Source of the DNA: Lepas anatifera
Taxonomy: Eukaryota > Arthropoda > Thecostraca > Lepadidae
Direction of reading: 5' to 3'
DNA: 64,000 nt
Assembly: GCA_034440635.1 (NCBI GenBank)
Contig: JAOTON010000213.1
Span: 1,150,856-1,214,855, forward strand
The translations under genes were made by a program, and so were the position numbers. Positions 44,834 through 57,379 of the stretch are shown here, in pieces (position 1 is the stretch's first letter; every line of letters begins with the position of its first letter). Under the pieces are notes generated by a model. That model searched no databases. It had not been told where the DNA came from and saw only the letters and a list, made by a program, of their open reading frames with translations.

Positions 44834-45858
44834 CCCTCGCCCCACCGGGGGGCCATCGATGGCCCCCCTAAGGTTTTTCCGGGATAGCAGAAAAACGACG
44901 AGGCGCAGCACCGCGGTTGAGGGCTCTACCTCTCACTGCATCATTTTCCCATCATCCCTGAAATTTTTTACCCCGGGTCACCCAAGGTCAGGTCACTAGA
45001 CGAGGTCAACCAAGGTCACCTCACTTCACCTTTAGAGCTCTGTAAGAGCTACATTTCAAAGTCGATCGATTTGAAACTTCCTACACTTCATAACCCCTCC
45101 AGGGTCTACAAGGTGTATATCCGGGATTTTTCGATTTCGTGCCCTGAGGTCAGGTCACGAGGCGACCTCTCCCATTGGAAAAGCATGGGGAAAAGCTATT
45201 TCATGATATAAAAGCCACAAAAATGATTACAAATACTCAGACTGCTCAGAACAACGTTTTTGGACACCCTTTCACGGATCCCAGGGGTCATATTTGCCCT
45301 TTGACTTTTCCAAGGTCATCCAAGGTCACCAGAGGTCAAAAACAGTATTTTGACAATAACTTTTGACCTAATTGAGCTAGAGCGGTGAAACAAACACCAT
45401 CGTGTTTGTCTTGTCACTGGCTTTCATTTGATATACGGCAAGGTCACTTTTTGACCTTTCGTGACCTCAGGTCATATTAGGTCACGAGGTGACCTCTGGA
45501 GGTCAAACCACTGGCGGGAGGTCTTTACGTTCCACATAGCGGAAAAAGTACTGGCAATTTGCTATCAAATGTACTTTACCAAGCCTCAATAACTCTAATG
45601 ACATAAGAGTTATGCCCAGTTGGCTTAATCATTGCATATTTGAGTGAAAATAGCCGATCTTGACCTAATTTGACCTCTGGAGGTCAAACCATTGACCTGA
45701 GCACTAAAACATGCGAAGTAATTTCTTACTGAATTCACGCGAGCTTTCTATTGCACTTTGCAGATTTGCGCTAACGCCCATATTTTCGGAGTTAGAGGGG
45801 GGCCATCGATGGCCCCCGGTGGGGCGAAGGTGGCGCCGGACCCCCGGTGGGGCGCGGG
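44834..45858 (+). mobile_element. TTAA-flanked AGGTCA-rich element, family alpha, copy 2 (inside LINE)
   Basis: TTAA lies at 44830-44833 and 45859-45862. It is nearly identical to copy 1 at 25422-26447 over its full length, including both foldback ends with CCATCGATGG, so the copies are recent. Without it, LINE codons on either side of the single TTAA are in frame. Confidence 0.93.
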
Positions 45859-46547
45859 TTAATTTGGCAACTCTTCTAAAAACGGCATGGAACTCTATCT
45901 CTTCCGGCCATCAAACTGACATAATCTACACTGAGAACTCTGCGGCCTTTCAGAGCGTGAATCATAAACTCTTACTCTATAAGCTTCAAAAATCTTATAA
46001 CGTCTCTGGAAAAGCGCTGTCCTGGCTTAAATCATTCCTTTGCTCGAGAAAACAACGGGTTGTCGTAAACGGAAAGTGCTCTCATTGGACGGATGTACGT
46101 ACGCTCTGGAACACCGGAAGGCAGCCAAATATCTCCTTTGCTCTTTTCATTGTTCATTAATCATCTGCCAAACGAAATTCAAACAAATTCTATGCTATTT
46201 GCTGACTATGTGAACCTTTACCACTAAATTCATACTTCCGAAGACTCAGAACTGCTTCAGGCTGATCTAGATAGATTGGCTAAGTGGTCGGAATCCTGGA
46301 AGCTAAATCGGAATCCCTCAAAATGTCATTCGTTTAGAATCAGTTTAAAAAGGAACCCCATCCCGGCAATCTACAAAATTGGAAACACACCTCTGGAGCA
46401 CATGGACAAAGTTCGCAACCTCGGCATTTGGTTAGATTCCAAATTGAATTTTTCAGAGCATATAAACATCCTCGTCAGCAAGGCAAACAAGATTTTGGGT
46501 CTGTTAATGCGCTCTCTTCAGACTGGACGAGGTGGTGGAAGACTTAA

Positions 46548-47565
46548 CCCTCGCCCCACCGGGGCCATCGATGGCCCCCTAAGATTTTTCCGGGATAGCA
46601 GAAAAACGAAGAGGCGCAGCACCGCGGTTGAGAGCTTTACCTCTCACTGCATCATTTTTCACCATCCCTGAATTTTTTTACCCCGGGTCACCCAAGGTCA
46701 GGTCATAAGACAAAGTCAACCAAGGTCACCTCACTTCAATTTTAAAGCTCTGTAAGAGCTACATTTCGAAGTAGATCGATTTGAAACTTCCTAAATTTTA
46801 TGGCCCTTTCAGGGTCTACAAGGTGTATCTCTGGGATTTTTCGATTTCGTGCCCTGAGGTCAGGTCACGAGGTGACCTCTCCTATTGAAAAAGCATTGGG
46901 AAAAGCTGTCTTATGTTCTAAAAGTCATAAAAGCGATCGAAAATGCTCAGCTTGATCAGAAAAGCGTTCTTGGACACCCTTTCACGGATTCCAGGGGCCA
47001 TATTTTCCCTTTGACCTCTCCAAAGTCATCCAAGGTCATCAGGGGTAAAAAACAGTATTTTGACAATAACTTTTGACCTGATTAAACTAGAGCGCTGAAA
47101 CAAACACCATCGTGTTTTTCTTGTCACTGGCTTTTATTTGGTATAAGGCAAGGTTACTTTCTGACCATTCGTGACCTCAGGTCATCTTAGGTCATGAGGT
47201 GACCTGTGGAGGTCAAACCACCGGCGGGATGTCATTAAGTTTCACATAGCGGAAAAAGGACTGACAATTTTCTATCAAATGTACTTTACCAGACCTCAAT
47301 GGCTCTAATGGCATAAGTTTGCCCAGTTTGCTTAAGCATTACATATTTGAGTGAAAATAGCCGATTTTGGCCTAATTTGACCTCTGGAGGTCAAACCATT
47401 GACCTGAGCACTAAAACATGTAAAGTAATTTCTTACTGAATTCACGCGAGCCTTCTATTGTACCTTGCATATTTGCGCTAACGCCCATATTTTCGGAGTT
47501 AGAGGGGGGCCATCGATGGCCCCCGGTGGGGCGAAGGTGGCGCTGGACCCCCGTTGGGGCGAAGG
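46548..47565 (+). mobile_element. TTAA-flanked AGGTCA-rich element, family alpha, copy 3 (inside LINE)
   Basis: TTAA lies at 46544-46547 and 47566-47569. It has the same ends and internal order as copies 1 and 2 but is more diverged, so it is older or from another source copy. Its left foldback is shortened (CCCACCGGGGCCATCGATGG). Confidence 0.93.
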
Positions 47566-48559
47566 TTAAGGAAGGACCAATTTTGGCTGCATATTTTTGC
47601 AATTTTTGATCAATTCTGGAATATGGATGTGTCATATGGGGCGGAGCTGCAAGATGTCATTTGGACAGACTAGAAAGGGTTCAACATAAATTTTTGATTT
47701 GGCTCGCATCCAACATTCACACATCTCGACCATCTCAGTCCTTGTCATACCATGATCTCTTAAAGCTCTTCAAAATTAGAAGTCTGTCCCAGAGTACGAC
47801 ATTTGGTTCGTATTCAAAATCACAACCGGGAAGGTGGACTCCGCCTGTCTGCTCGGGAGCTTCCCACTCCATGTAACTCAGCGGCGAACCAGGGGGATGC
47901 AAAGCCACCTTTTACATGTTTCCCTGCCTCGTGTGGAGACCGTCAAAAGAGGCTTATTTCGTAGGGCAGCGATTGCTTTTAATGACCATCTTGGACGCTG
48001 TCCCGAGGCAGACCCCTACGCTTCGACCTTTAGCAGTTTTATTGGGGCGTACCATCGCACTAACGGCCAAGGTCATATGGCCTTTAGGAATTTTTAGAGC
48101 CAGGGCAAGAAAATATGTTAAAACTCATCCATATTAGGCTTCTTATCTTATTTTATGCCGTTTTTCATGTCTTAATGTATTGCAGTGCTTCTGATGTATT
48201 TTCATATGCTTCATATTCATAATTTCGTGTATATTTCATATCGAGTGTTTTATATTACTGTTGCAGGAATAGGTTGCATTACATTGTACACGGTTGCATT
48301 GTAAATATTCATTGGTGTGCTGTTTTATTGCTTGACTTCAGCTGTAATGGGTTTCCGCGTACCTGTTGCTGATAAAGCTGAATAAATGAAAATGAAATGA
48401 AAGATTAAACAATAGGTTGACTGTAAAGGTATTAAAAGGTACCTAATATCTTATAGAAGAGTATCCATTGTATTAAAATGGTAATGCGGATAAAAATGCC
48501 GATTTTGAGAAATGTCAATGTTTTTAGGCAGTTTTTGTTCTCTTTAGTATTTGTGTGTA

Positions 48560-51500
48560 CCCGCACTCGGTGGGCCTCCAAGCCACCTTCGCCCTGGTGG
48601 GGGTGTTTGAACACCCCCTCGAACTCGGCCCCTATGCGGAATAGCGAAGAAACACAAACGCTGGTGGATAGCCCATATAAATTCACGAAGAAAGTATATT
48701 AGCCACTTTTTGGCTCAGATCAATGTTGAGGTCAACAGGTCATGACAGGTAAATGAAGTTGGCATTTTGAGCGAAGTTTTTGGACTCTAGCATCTCACAG
48801 AGTTAACCCACGCGGAGCTGGGGGGTAAATTTTACCCCCTCGCCGAATTTTTGCAATATCTCAAAAACAACGGCGCGCAGCGCCGCCAAATTTTCAGTAC
48901 CTTTTTTACATCAATTTGACATATTTTTGCAAAACAAAAACAAAATTGGGTGAAGACTTTTGGAGAAATAAGCAAAAATGTGACGTCACTACAGGCAATT
49001 TTTGTACCAAAATCGCGCAATGTTTAAAGAGCTGCTGAAGCTACAGTTCTGAACCGATTTCCAATTTTCTTGCTTCCAACGATAGGCATTATTGTGGTTT
49101 TCAAAATGGCTACCTCGGATTTTCAAAATTTTGGTTTGGGAATTTTTTTTAATATTTTTTGGAAAAAGTTACAAAATTTCTAAAATTTTTAAGATTTTTT
49201 TAAAAACCGGAATTTATTTAGTAAAACACCATACAGTGCATATGCATGACAAATTTTGAGTCTCTAGCTTTATAACTTTAGCCTGGAGAACTGCGAAAGC
49301 TCAGCGACTCATATTCTGATTTTGAGGGCTGATCAATACTGTCTTTATTTAGTGAATCATAGTGATCCTGCTATCACACCTGACTTCTCACTTGATCACT
49401 TGATCATCGCCAATCCTCTTTTCAAACTTCTATCTCCCTCCCCCTCTCACTACCCCTCCCCATCATCAAATTCGGCAACCCTTTTCCTAATTATACGCCA
49501 TTTCAAATGAAAGTGCATAATTGCTTGATCATGCCATTTACATGCGTTGCCTCTCGTCTTGGATACTTTTTATCCACTAATGTCTTTCCAAGAATCTTTT
49601 ATCAGCACTTGTGTTCTTTTCACACAAACAGACCGTCTGTGACACCACCCCACCCCTCCCCTCCCCCTTTCCGCTCACTTCTCACGCTGCGCCGGCCCTG
49701 TGAGAGGCACTGCCGGCTCGTCCGGGTGTGCCAAAAGTGTGCGAGTGGCACTGGCGAGTGAGCGCGAGAACGATCTCTTGCGCAGTGTCTGATATGTTTA
49801 CTGACAGCGAGTCAGGTGCTGTAATGTGCGCGAGTACAGCGAGTATTGTGCGTGGCATTACGTGTAGGCGTGGGGATTTTCTGTGAATCTCAGAAAACGT
49901 GTACATAGTGCCTTTTTGGTCTGTGCGCAAACATTATTTATATGTGCTGCTTGATGTGTGCACATATCTCCTTTTCTTCTGTGCTTTATCAAATTTCTTA
50001 CGCCAAACGAACGCCTGTTTTGTAACGAGATAAGATTAAACGTTACCGTATAATGCAATTGTGCCTTTTCTTTTGATCCGATACAAAAACGCAAAACAGG
50101 AAAGTTACGAAGGGAGAACTTATCGGGTACAAAACTATGAAGGTGAAATGGTTATGGCAGAAGGAAAGCACACTTTACATTTCTCAGCTGATTTTTCGCC
50201 CATCAACAAGCTATAATTAGACTTTTTGACCCAGGATGACCTCGTACACGCTTTACACTACTTTTACAGTGTTCCTGAGACAAAACAGGTCCAAAATCAT
50301 GTGTCATTTGGCAAAAAGTATGAACTTAAAAAGTTGACCTCTGATGACCTACCTTGACCCCGGCTGTGCAAGTTGAGACCGGAGTATTTCAGATATGATT
50401 CTCTGAACATCATAGCTGAATTCTGCATGCAAAATGGCTCAAAAACATGTATCGCATGACCACATTTGGATACAAAAATATGGTGACATTTAGTGACCTA
50501 ATCTTGAACTGACCCGGTCATGCCACCAGCCTAACGGTCTCAAAGCACCTTGCTGCATTCAAGTGAAGGCTTTCCATGAAGTATGAATCTCATAGCTTCC
50601 ATTGCCTGATCTCCGTAGCATTGCAACCGCAAAAACCACGCTTTTGACAGCTGACCTCAGTTTGACCTTGACCTTGACCTCAAACTTTAAATTAAGTACA
50701 TGTTTTTAGTTGTTCGTGATGAGATCTTTTGATTTACGTTTGAATTTTCCAAGTCGGACCATTAGTTCGGGAGATAACAGGGTGTAAAATTTACCCCCAG
50801 CCCCGCGCGTTCGGCTGGAGACCTCAGCCCCGCACGGGTTAAGGTAAAAAATATTTTATAGGCACCATTCGCTTTCTCTTGCCACGGCAAATAGATTGAT
50901 GTATGATATGACCACACTAGGTCAAAACACAAAAAAATTACCTGACATCAGGTCAGGTCAAGGTCACTTTTTGACCTAGCATAGTAAATATTCAATCAAC
51001 TCGCAATAGCAATCCAAACGCAATGGTATAAAGATAAATGCTGTATCATTATTTCATGCCAAGTTATTGACCTAAGTCTGAAAGCTGCTTAAGTAACTCC
51101 AGATGACCTCTCAGAGCTCACAGGTAAAAATTGCAATATGACCCTGAAAAAGGGCCCAAGATACTTCTATTTGGAGAATATTAACGTATAATCAGCTTTA
51201 TCTACACAAATACAGCCCAATTTCTGTTTTTCATATGTATTTCCAATGGAGAGGTCATGGTCCGTACTTGACCTTAGGTCATTGATATGAAAAATCCCGG
51301 AAATTTATTTTAGATTTCGGTGGGGCCATTATGTGTTACAAGTTTCAATCCGATAGATTCACCCATTTCCTTCTTATGTCACCTTAAACATCATTTTTGA
51401 GGTGAGGTTACTTGACCTGCACTGGTGACCTGATCTGAGATCAGCCAAACTGAAAATTTTGAATAAAGTTGCGGAATCGATCAAGGATAAGATGTGCCAA

Positions 51501-51584
51501 GTACGGTGGCGCTTTGCGCCGACATTTTTCAGTGCCGCCGGAAAAACCCGAGGGGGTGTTCAGACACCCCAACCGGGGCGAGGG
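48560..51584. mobile_element. TTAA-type AGGTCA-rich element, family gamma, split by a nested element
   Basis: The right TTAA is at 51585-51588; the left flank has decayed (TGTA). The left end CCCGCACTCGGTGGGCC and the complement of the right end CCCTCGCCCCGGTTGGGG are followed by a matching foldback block (GGTGTTTGAACACC). The text CCACCTTCGCCCTGGTG is shared with the 13977-15183 element. The shared core lies at about 51278-51365. About 1 kb belongs to this element and 2 kb to the nested one. Confidence 0.8.
48807..50838. mobile_element. TTAA-flanked element, family delta, nested
   Basis: TTAA lies at 48803-48806 and 50839-50842. The left end is CCCACGCGGAGCTGGGGGG and the complement of the right end CCCGTGCGGGGCTGAGG. 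The foldback block is GGGGGTAAATTTTACCCCC on the left and the near match GGTGTAAAATTTACCCCC on the right. TGACCT/AGGTCA words are frequent in its right half. The middle, about 49320-50130, has different composition and may hold a further insertion. No transposase frame. Confidence 0.85.
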
Positions 51585-51588
51585 TTAA

Positions 51589-54148
51589 GATGCCAATGGA
51601 AATGCACTTCACGTATCCCCCCTACACATTGTGTGAAGGGAAAAACAAGCAAGTAACGGTTGTAAGCAGACAACATCCAAAGCAAAAGGCCTTTCACAAT
51701 GCGGTAGGCACAAGATAAAATACAAACCCAGGACACGCCATATTGACGCCATGAAGGCTTTAGAAAACTTCCTCTGCATGCAGGAAAGCACAGTTCAGCT
51801 TACATTCACTAATCGTTAAGATTTAGTGGGGTGATTTTTTCTGAGTTTAATATTAAGCTATGACCCGAACAGAAGTGTACATACTTGATGTGACTTACCG
51901 TGTTTAGCTGTTCTCGGTCGCACCTCTGTGGCGGATCTGTTGCCCAGGCGGTTATCGTGTAGACGCGGACTTTGTTTATAGATTTACGAGTGCCACTTGG
52001 GCCGAAGGGAAGTCGAAGTATTCAATGGAGTCCATACTCGCATCGGAGAGGGGGGGGGGGGGAAGAATCTCAGGGACCGCTGATGCTGAATAGAAGGGGC
52101 ATGCTCCTGCCTCCCTAGCTTTGGTTTATGCCCTATGCAGGTGAGAAACGACAGTTACGACTCGAGCACTTTGTTCTCGCCCAATTTTCTTATCAGTACC
52201 TTCTACTCGCCTTTTAAGGAAAAAAATTTTTTGAAAAAAAAAATTTTTTTTAAAAAAAAAAAAGCAAAAACGCTTAGGATCAGACGCTAACATAGATACA
52301 GGGCTAAAAAAGGCTCCGTCCTACCGTACTCACCGGCGACCCACAAAACCTTTTTGTTACTTGTCGGGGCGACCAAATCAAGCTCTGCTGGAAGATGAAT
52401 ACTCAGATGGCACCTGTCAGAACGGCGTGGTTCAAAAACATCGGCCTTTACCTTTTGATCTCGTCTGTTGCACCCATCTTTCATTTATTGATTTATTGTG
52501 CCTCTGTTTTGGGTACCAAAAGCACCAAGCTTCAGACCTGGTACATACGTCACCATTCTGCTCTGCCACCTGTGGGACGCTGCCATACCCCGTTCGGCGC
52601 AGATCTGCAGTCGACAAACAAATCGTACACAAATAACGTAACATTGCTCAACGGAATTAATCAAAAGAGAGCTATAATACGATCAGAACTGCTGTTATTG
52701 ATGTTATTTCGTTCAGAAATATTTGTTCTATATGTTCAGTGATGTCAGTCTTACAAAGTATCATATGTTGAAGAAAAAACCGTTTCGTTATTGTCAAATA
52801 CTACGTTTGAGTAGCTTGGGTGGTTGTCGGGCGGGTTGTCGGACGGCGGCGTAGACGGATGAAGTGCTTACTCCTGCCGCCAGGGCGATTCCTTCAGAAT
52901 TCAAATGTGAAATATTGACGGCTGGAGACGCTGGACATTTATTGAGGACGGTGTTTTTCGATATAGCGGGTGGGCAATGATGCAGTGCATACCGGAGGTT
53001 AATATTTCCGGCTCGCGCCCTTTTAAAGTGGGTGAGAAAATAGTGTCAGTCTGGGCATTGTGGCTGAATGAGCACCTACAAACATTCCACGACCAGGCAT
53101 CCTGGGAAAGCAGTGCTTGGGATCTTCCCAAAGAGCCAGTTTGGAACAGGACTACGTTTTGGTTGGACAATACTTGATGAGCCAGTGCGCGCCTGCTCCG
53201 TATTATTCAAATTTTCCGAACAGATTTGCAGACTTTAACTTGCAAGCTGCATGATATGTCTGTTTTGTAAGTTTGATGTATGATGTATGTTTGATTTGTG
53301 TGCAATAGAGACCGCTTCACAGCGCTTGTTTTACTTTCCAGGCTGTGCAGTTAAATGGTAAACAATTCTTGTCTGGAATATTTGTTTGGACAACCAGCAG
53401 TCGATGTTTGTATTTGGTCGGCGACCACCGAACTGCTTTTTTTAGCCCTGCATAGATATAATTATACCTCCAGCGCTTATAGGGGAGGGCGGGTGTGAGT
53501 CGGATGACAGAATCGTCAGGGCAGCTCAACTTTCTCAACATCACCGGGGATATATATTTGAGTCAGCCTATGAATGAGAATGTTTGCCATGATAACGATT
53601 AGTTATCACCAAATTACGTTCAGGTTTGATTTCAAGTTCAGTAGGTAAAGCAAATTCCAAGTTTTTCAAAAATGCCGTTCTTGAAGCCCAAACGTTACAT
53701 GTAAGGTTGCTATCGTGTTCTGAAACTTTTGTTGAATTGTGTTTCACTGGCATAACCAAGGCTCTGTAGTTGAGCTTTCCCAGGACTGCAAATTTGTAGT
53801 ATGGGGACGGTCCGGTCGACACGACAGGTTCGGACCTACAAGTGCCTAGCTTTTGAGCTGGCTCTTATTAAGAGTCTTAAGGAGATGCTTAATTTTGCAA
53901 TAATTTGAATTTCAGTGGCATTGGTTTGCACCAGGGAGATTATTCAAAGTAAACTCAAATATGATTATAACGCGTTAAAGGCCTAAAATAATTCCGTAGC
54001 TTATCACCATTTTTATCCCCCACAATTTAAGGTTCATGTCCAATCATTTTGTGATGATCTGATTATAACTGTAAGGTTATCAACCTGAAACTTTACTTGT
54101 GGATAGATGACACGTCAATGCTTTATCGGCGCAAAAATATTAGAATTC
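51589..54148. other. Intergenic; no supported gene
   Basis: Contains an A/T homopolymer block at about 52216-52263 and a G-run near 52051. Open frames of 66-115 codons (52361-52742, 52977-53177) show no domain or splice support. Confidence 0.4.
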
Positions 54149-54156
54149 CTTGTGAT

Positions 54157-54367
54157 CAGGGGCGGACGCAAACCCCATTTTTGTGGGGACATTCTGCCAC
54201 TCCTCGGGGGGGGTGGGAGCTAAGATGCTAAGATTTGATTGCTCGACGGGCCTAGTGTAAACATTTTTTCAAAGATTTCTGCACACTTTGGGGGACCAAA
54301 ACATATTTTTGGTCCCCTTCCAGCGCTTTGGGGGGCATGACCGGAATGGCCCCCGGGTTCGCCAACG
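54157..54367. mobile_element. hAT-type miniature element (211 bp) with perfect 8-bp target duplication
   Basis: The left end is CAGGGGCGGACGCAAACCCC and the complement of the right end CGTTGGCGAACCC. The octamer CTTGTGAT flanks both sides (54149-54156 and 54368-54375). Internal text near GGTCCCCTTCCAGCGCTTTG and GGCATGACCGGAATGG is the complement of the 6418-6715 element. Confidence 0.85.
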
Positions 54368-54375
54368 CTTGTGAT

Positions 54376-55126
54376 AGAAATGGTAATATCTTAGTCACCG
54401 GACCTCCATCTAAACACATCGGGTGTATTTTTACTGGTGTTATGTGTCTTTTTCCAAATCCAAACCCATAGGTTTGAACGCTTTGACAATTAGTTTAAAT
54501 GCTCGTTTATTATAAAAAACATGGCCATAAAGCCAAAAATCATAGCCACATTCAGATCAATATTTAGCCACAATCTCCTTCTTGCCTCATCGAATCCGCT
54601 AAGTTGTAGGGATTCGTTCAGGCATATTACCTGCTGACAAAACTATAGGTACATCCAAAACTTATCATGGGGTGCAGAAAAGGGGTACTCGGGTAATGTG
54701 ACACTATTTGCTCGCACAAGCCGCCACTTCTGGGCGGTACAACCTTTCGGAGGTGTGTCGAATCTAATTGCGGCGCTGATATTTACATCTGAGGGAGAGG
54801 GGTGGTTATGAGGCATGTTTGCACTGGGGGAAGGGGGCAAGGATTGAATCAGAGAGGAAGTGGCATCCGCCTCTTGACCCCTGGATCCGCCTATGAACTG
54901 AACATAGGGAAAAGCGGACATCGATTTGCATCGCCAGTTCAAGCCCTCATCCACCCTCCGAAAATCCATTGTGACTTCCACTTAATGCCTATCGTTAGAA
55001 TTACCAAAGTGGGATGTGAGGTATCTTAAAATTATATTTTAATAAATAAGTTACCTGACCACATCATGCACAAACATTAACGTTAATTTTGGGAAGAAGA
55101 GCAGCAAGTTTCCGAGTTTATCTATT
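54376..55126. other. No gene seen; solo hAT-like terminus near 54881-54896
   Basis: CCTGGATCCGCCTATG matches the right terminus of the 7819-8081 type, but no paired left end is clear. A 112-codon minus frame at 54643-54981 is not supported. Confidence 0.35.
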
Positions 55127-55420
55127 TACTTATTTATTTCGACAGCCATTGCCAGGTTTCTCCACTCAGTGAGGGCTATTCCGAAACCATCGTCACAATA
55201 ACCACAGTCACATCTCAAATATAACATTTGGCACATCACGAGTCACTACAAAGTATGTACACCCAATTTCAACAACTGCCTTGCGCGACGAATTTGAATT
55301 TCTTATAAATTGCCTGACGCGCGATTTGAACACATCGGCACTGACAATATTAAGATCATTTGGTAGAACGTGCTGGTTGAATTTGGCAGAGGTTCGATAT
55401 AAGAACTGACGTTTCCATGG
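55127..55420 (-). mobile_element. Non-LTR retrotransposon 3' fragment
   Basis: Read on the minus strand, a frame of about 65 codons (FLYRTSAKFNQHVLPNDL, then FKSRVRQFIRN) has the pattern of the C-terminal end of Jockey/CR1-like RT proteins. It is followed by a stop and then a 3' tail ATGGCTGTCGAAATAAATAA. The 5' remainder is absent. Confidence 0.6.
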
Positions 55421-55848
55421 TTGTTATTTGGGCGATGAGTCTCTTGACCTCAGTCAGAAGTACTCGACCTCTTCTTATGAAGTACTTCTGAACCACAGTC
55501 AGAAGTACTTGTCTCTGTCAGAAGTACTCGGAGCCCCAGCACAGCTAAGCGAACTCAGTGTCCCCTCAGCAGTGAAAACTCAAGATACATTTACTTAAAG
55601 GTACGTTCAAGAGGGTTTCCTCCACGCCCAAATGACGTCTTACGGGCGTGGAGGAATTCCTTCACCATTGAGCCGTGTGTTCAACTGCGGCTAATGGCAC
55701 TTCCTGCTTACGAATTTGTGAGAAGACGCGGTAATTGAGTTTATCCCAAATACAGTGAAAACACATTTTATTTTGAATTCTGTGCCGCTTTTTGCAAAAA
55801 TTTTGATATTTAATCATTTAATTTTCGCATGTTATTTGCTACGAGGTG
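55421..55848. other. No gene seen; short AGAAGTACT repeats
   Basis: The phrase CAGTCAGAAGTACT(C/T)G occurs two to three times between 55450 and 55530, a small local repeat. Confidence 0.4.
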
Positions 55849-56040
55849 TGACGTCACATCCGGTGATGTGCACGTGCTGTTGGAGGGGACTGGTGAAAAC
55901 TCACCTCAGTCACGTGACCAACTGCCTACGGCTACCCTGCTTTCTGCTCTTGACCGTAAGTTGTACCGGGTGCACTACACATGGCCTTCCATTGATAAGC
56001 TCCCGCCACACGGCCTGCGCACGGCGCAGTGTCACGTGGT
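55849..56040 (+). promoter_or_regulatory. Candidate promoter: CRE and E-box cluster with downstream splice donor
   Basis: A perfect CRE TGACGTCA (55849-55856) is followed by ATCCGG (ETS-like), CACGTG (55871-55876), the palindrome GTCACGTGAC (55909-55918) and another CACGTG at about 56033. The patch is GC-rich. A GACC|GTAAGT donor lies at 55955. These motifs are common in metazoan CpG promoters. Which gene it might serve is unknown. Confidence 0.3.
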
Positions 56041-56825
56041 ACAGACTTGATTGGCGGGTCTGGGTCAGAGAGGTACATGTGCGATAGGCGGTGCCAGGTA
56101 TTGCTTGCTCCGTCTTCATGGCCTCAAAAGTGTTTTTAGTGATTACTTTCTAAATCTTTAGTCTGATGAACATGCAATGCATGCCAATCGAAAGATCTCA
56201 ACTGACAACTTGTATAGAGCCTGATACCTGGGCGCTGATTATAATCATTACTTACAATTATCAGTTCTATTACTAATAATTATCAGTTCTATTGAGTTAC
56301 TTTGCAAAAATAGCCAGACCAGTAGTACCTACCAATCAATATGGAATCGGGTGTACACATACCGAACAGTAAAACGCCTGTATTGGTGACCGCCGAGCGA
56401 ACGCTTCTTTTTCAAGGTTTAAGTGGAGGTTGGCCTAACTTTATTGGATGGTTTATTTGTATTCTGTAATGCGAATGCAATAAAGTTACGCCGATAGTTG
56501 AGCCGCCATAAATGCCCTACTAACAACAAATTTTAACATGTAGCACGATAGTCACAATTCGATTAAGAAATAAGACTGATTCGACAAAAACTTGGATTGA
56601 TTAAATTTTGCGTTTCGGACTTTCTGAACATAACATTTCAGCCTAATCGATTTAAGCTACAGTCAAGTAACTCTTAAAAAATACTAGACGGCCGGTTCCG
56701 CGCTGCCGTGTTCTCCCTTCTCTACATCGCCTTCCCTTTCCTCCCTTCCGTTCCTTTCTGGCGTGCCCATTGTACCTTCCATTTCGATCGAACAAGCGGT
56801 CCTGCTGTTCTGGACGGCTGTGGGG
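56041..56825. other. No gene seen
   Basis: AT-rich spacer without supported features. Confidence 0.35.
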
Positions 56826-56960
56826 CAAGTATCTCCTAGTCCTACCCTGCGGGGCAAGTATCGCCTTCGTCGGCCGCGGCTTCGCCGCGCCCTCCCCGGG
56901 ACTCGGGTCTGCTCGCCTTGCTCGCGGCATTCTACCGCTTTGCGGCGGCTTGTCTGCAAA
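56826..56960 (+). repeat. Dispersed GC-rich repeat, copy 1
   Basis: The ordered words TCCTACCCTGCGG, GCAAGTATCGCCTT, GACTCGGGTCTGCTCGCC and GCGGCGGCTTG are shared with 58713-58835 in the same orientation. Open frames on both strands follow from the GC content. Confidence 0.7.
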
Positions 56961-57098
56961 TCGCTGAAACCCATTCAGGGAAACATATATCTGTCTAAAT
57001 CGGGGCAACCTTCCAGTTCACTGGGTCATGTGATCCAGTACACTGCTCCGCCCACCTACCCCTTTAATTCCTTTACAATGCACTGACTTTTAGTTATG

Positions 57099-57295
57099 CT
57101 GTACCGCAATGCGTTTCCTGTAATCAAGCTGTACCGCAATGCGTGCCCTGTAGTGAAGCTGCACAGCAACGCGTGCCCTGTAGTGAAGCTGTACCGCAAT
57201 GTGTTTCCTGCATTGAAGCTGCACCCGCAATGCGTTTCCTGCATTGAAACTGTGCCGCAATGCATATCCTGTGTGCATACTGTGCCGCTCAGTGC
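57099..57295. repeat. 30-bp minisatellite, about 6.5 units
   Basis: The unit is like CTGTACCGCAATGCGTTTCC then TGTAGTGAAG. Units differ at a few positions. Frames on both strands stay open only because 30 is divisible by three. Confidence 0.95.
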
Positions 57296-57379
57296 ACTTA
57301 AGCTTTAGTAGGTAGCAGTCGTTTTAGCTACCAGAGCGTAACTTGGATATGGTGCCCTGTCTTAATCGAGCCTCCCAGC

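Larger units (their letters stand above)
44044..48402 (+). mobile_element. Non-LTR retrotransposon (Jockey/CR1-like), interrupted twice by family alpha elements
   Basis: Coding resemblance starts at about 44070 with NWCDAEVRRALREKERAFK, so the 5' half is missing. RT motifs lie at 44490-44830 (KACGPDDISARVV, WVEANIVPIFKKGSRKSPQN, then GFFPRRSCDF). They resume at 45863 after a 1-kb insertion (NLATLLKTAW, AFQSVNHKLLLYKL) and continue to a FADY box near 46205 where FADD is expected. They continue at 46276-46540, are interrupted again, and resume at 47570 (ILEYGCVIWGGAA). The catalytic Asp of the AFD motif is Gln and the second Asp of FADD is Tyr, so it is dead. The 3' end is a GATAAAGCTGAATAAATGAA tail. 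Confidence 0.88.

Noticed and set aside
52361..52742. Overlapping frames of 91 and 115 codons with a hydrophobic stretch
   Set aside because: No family resemblance, no splice support, and two competing frames over the same DNA.
57090..57308. Cys/Val-rich repeat protein read from the 30-bp minisatellite
   Set aside because: Frames are open on both strands because the unit is a multiple of three.
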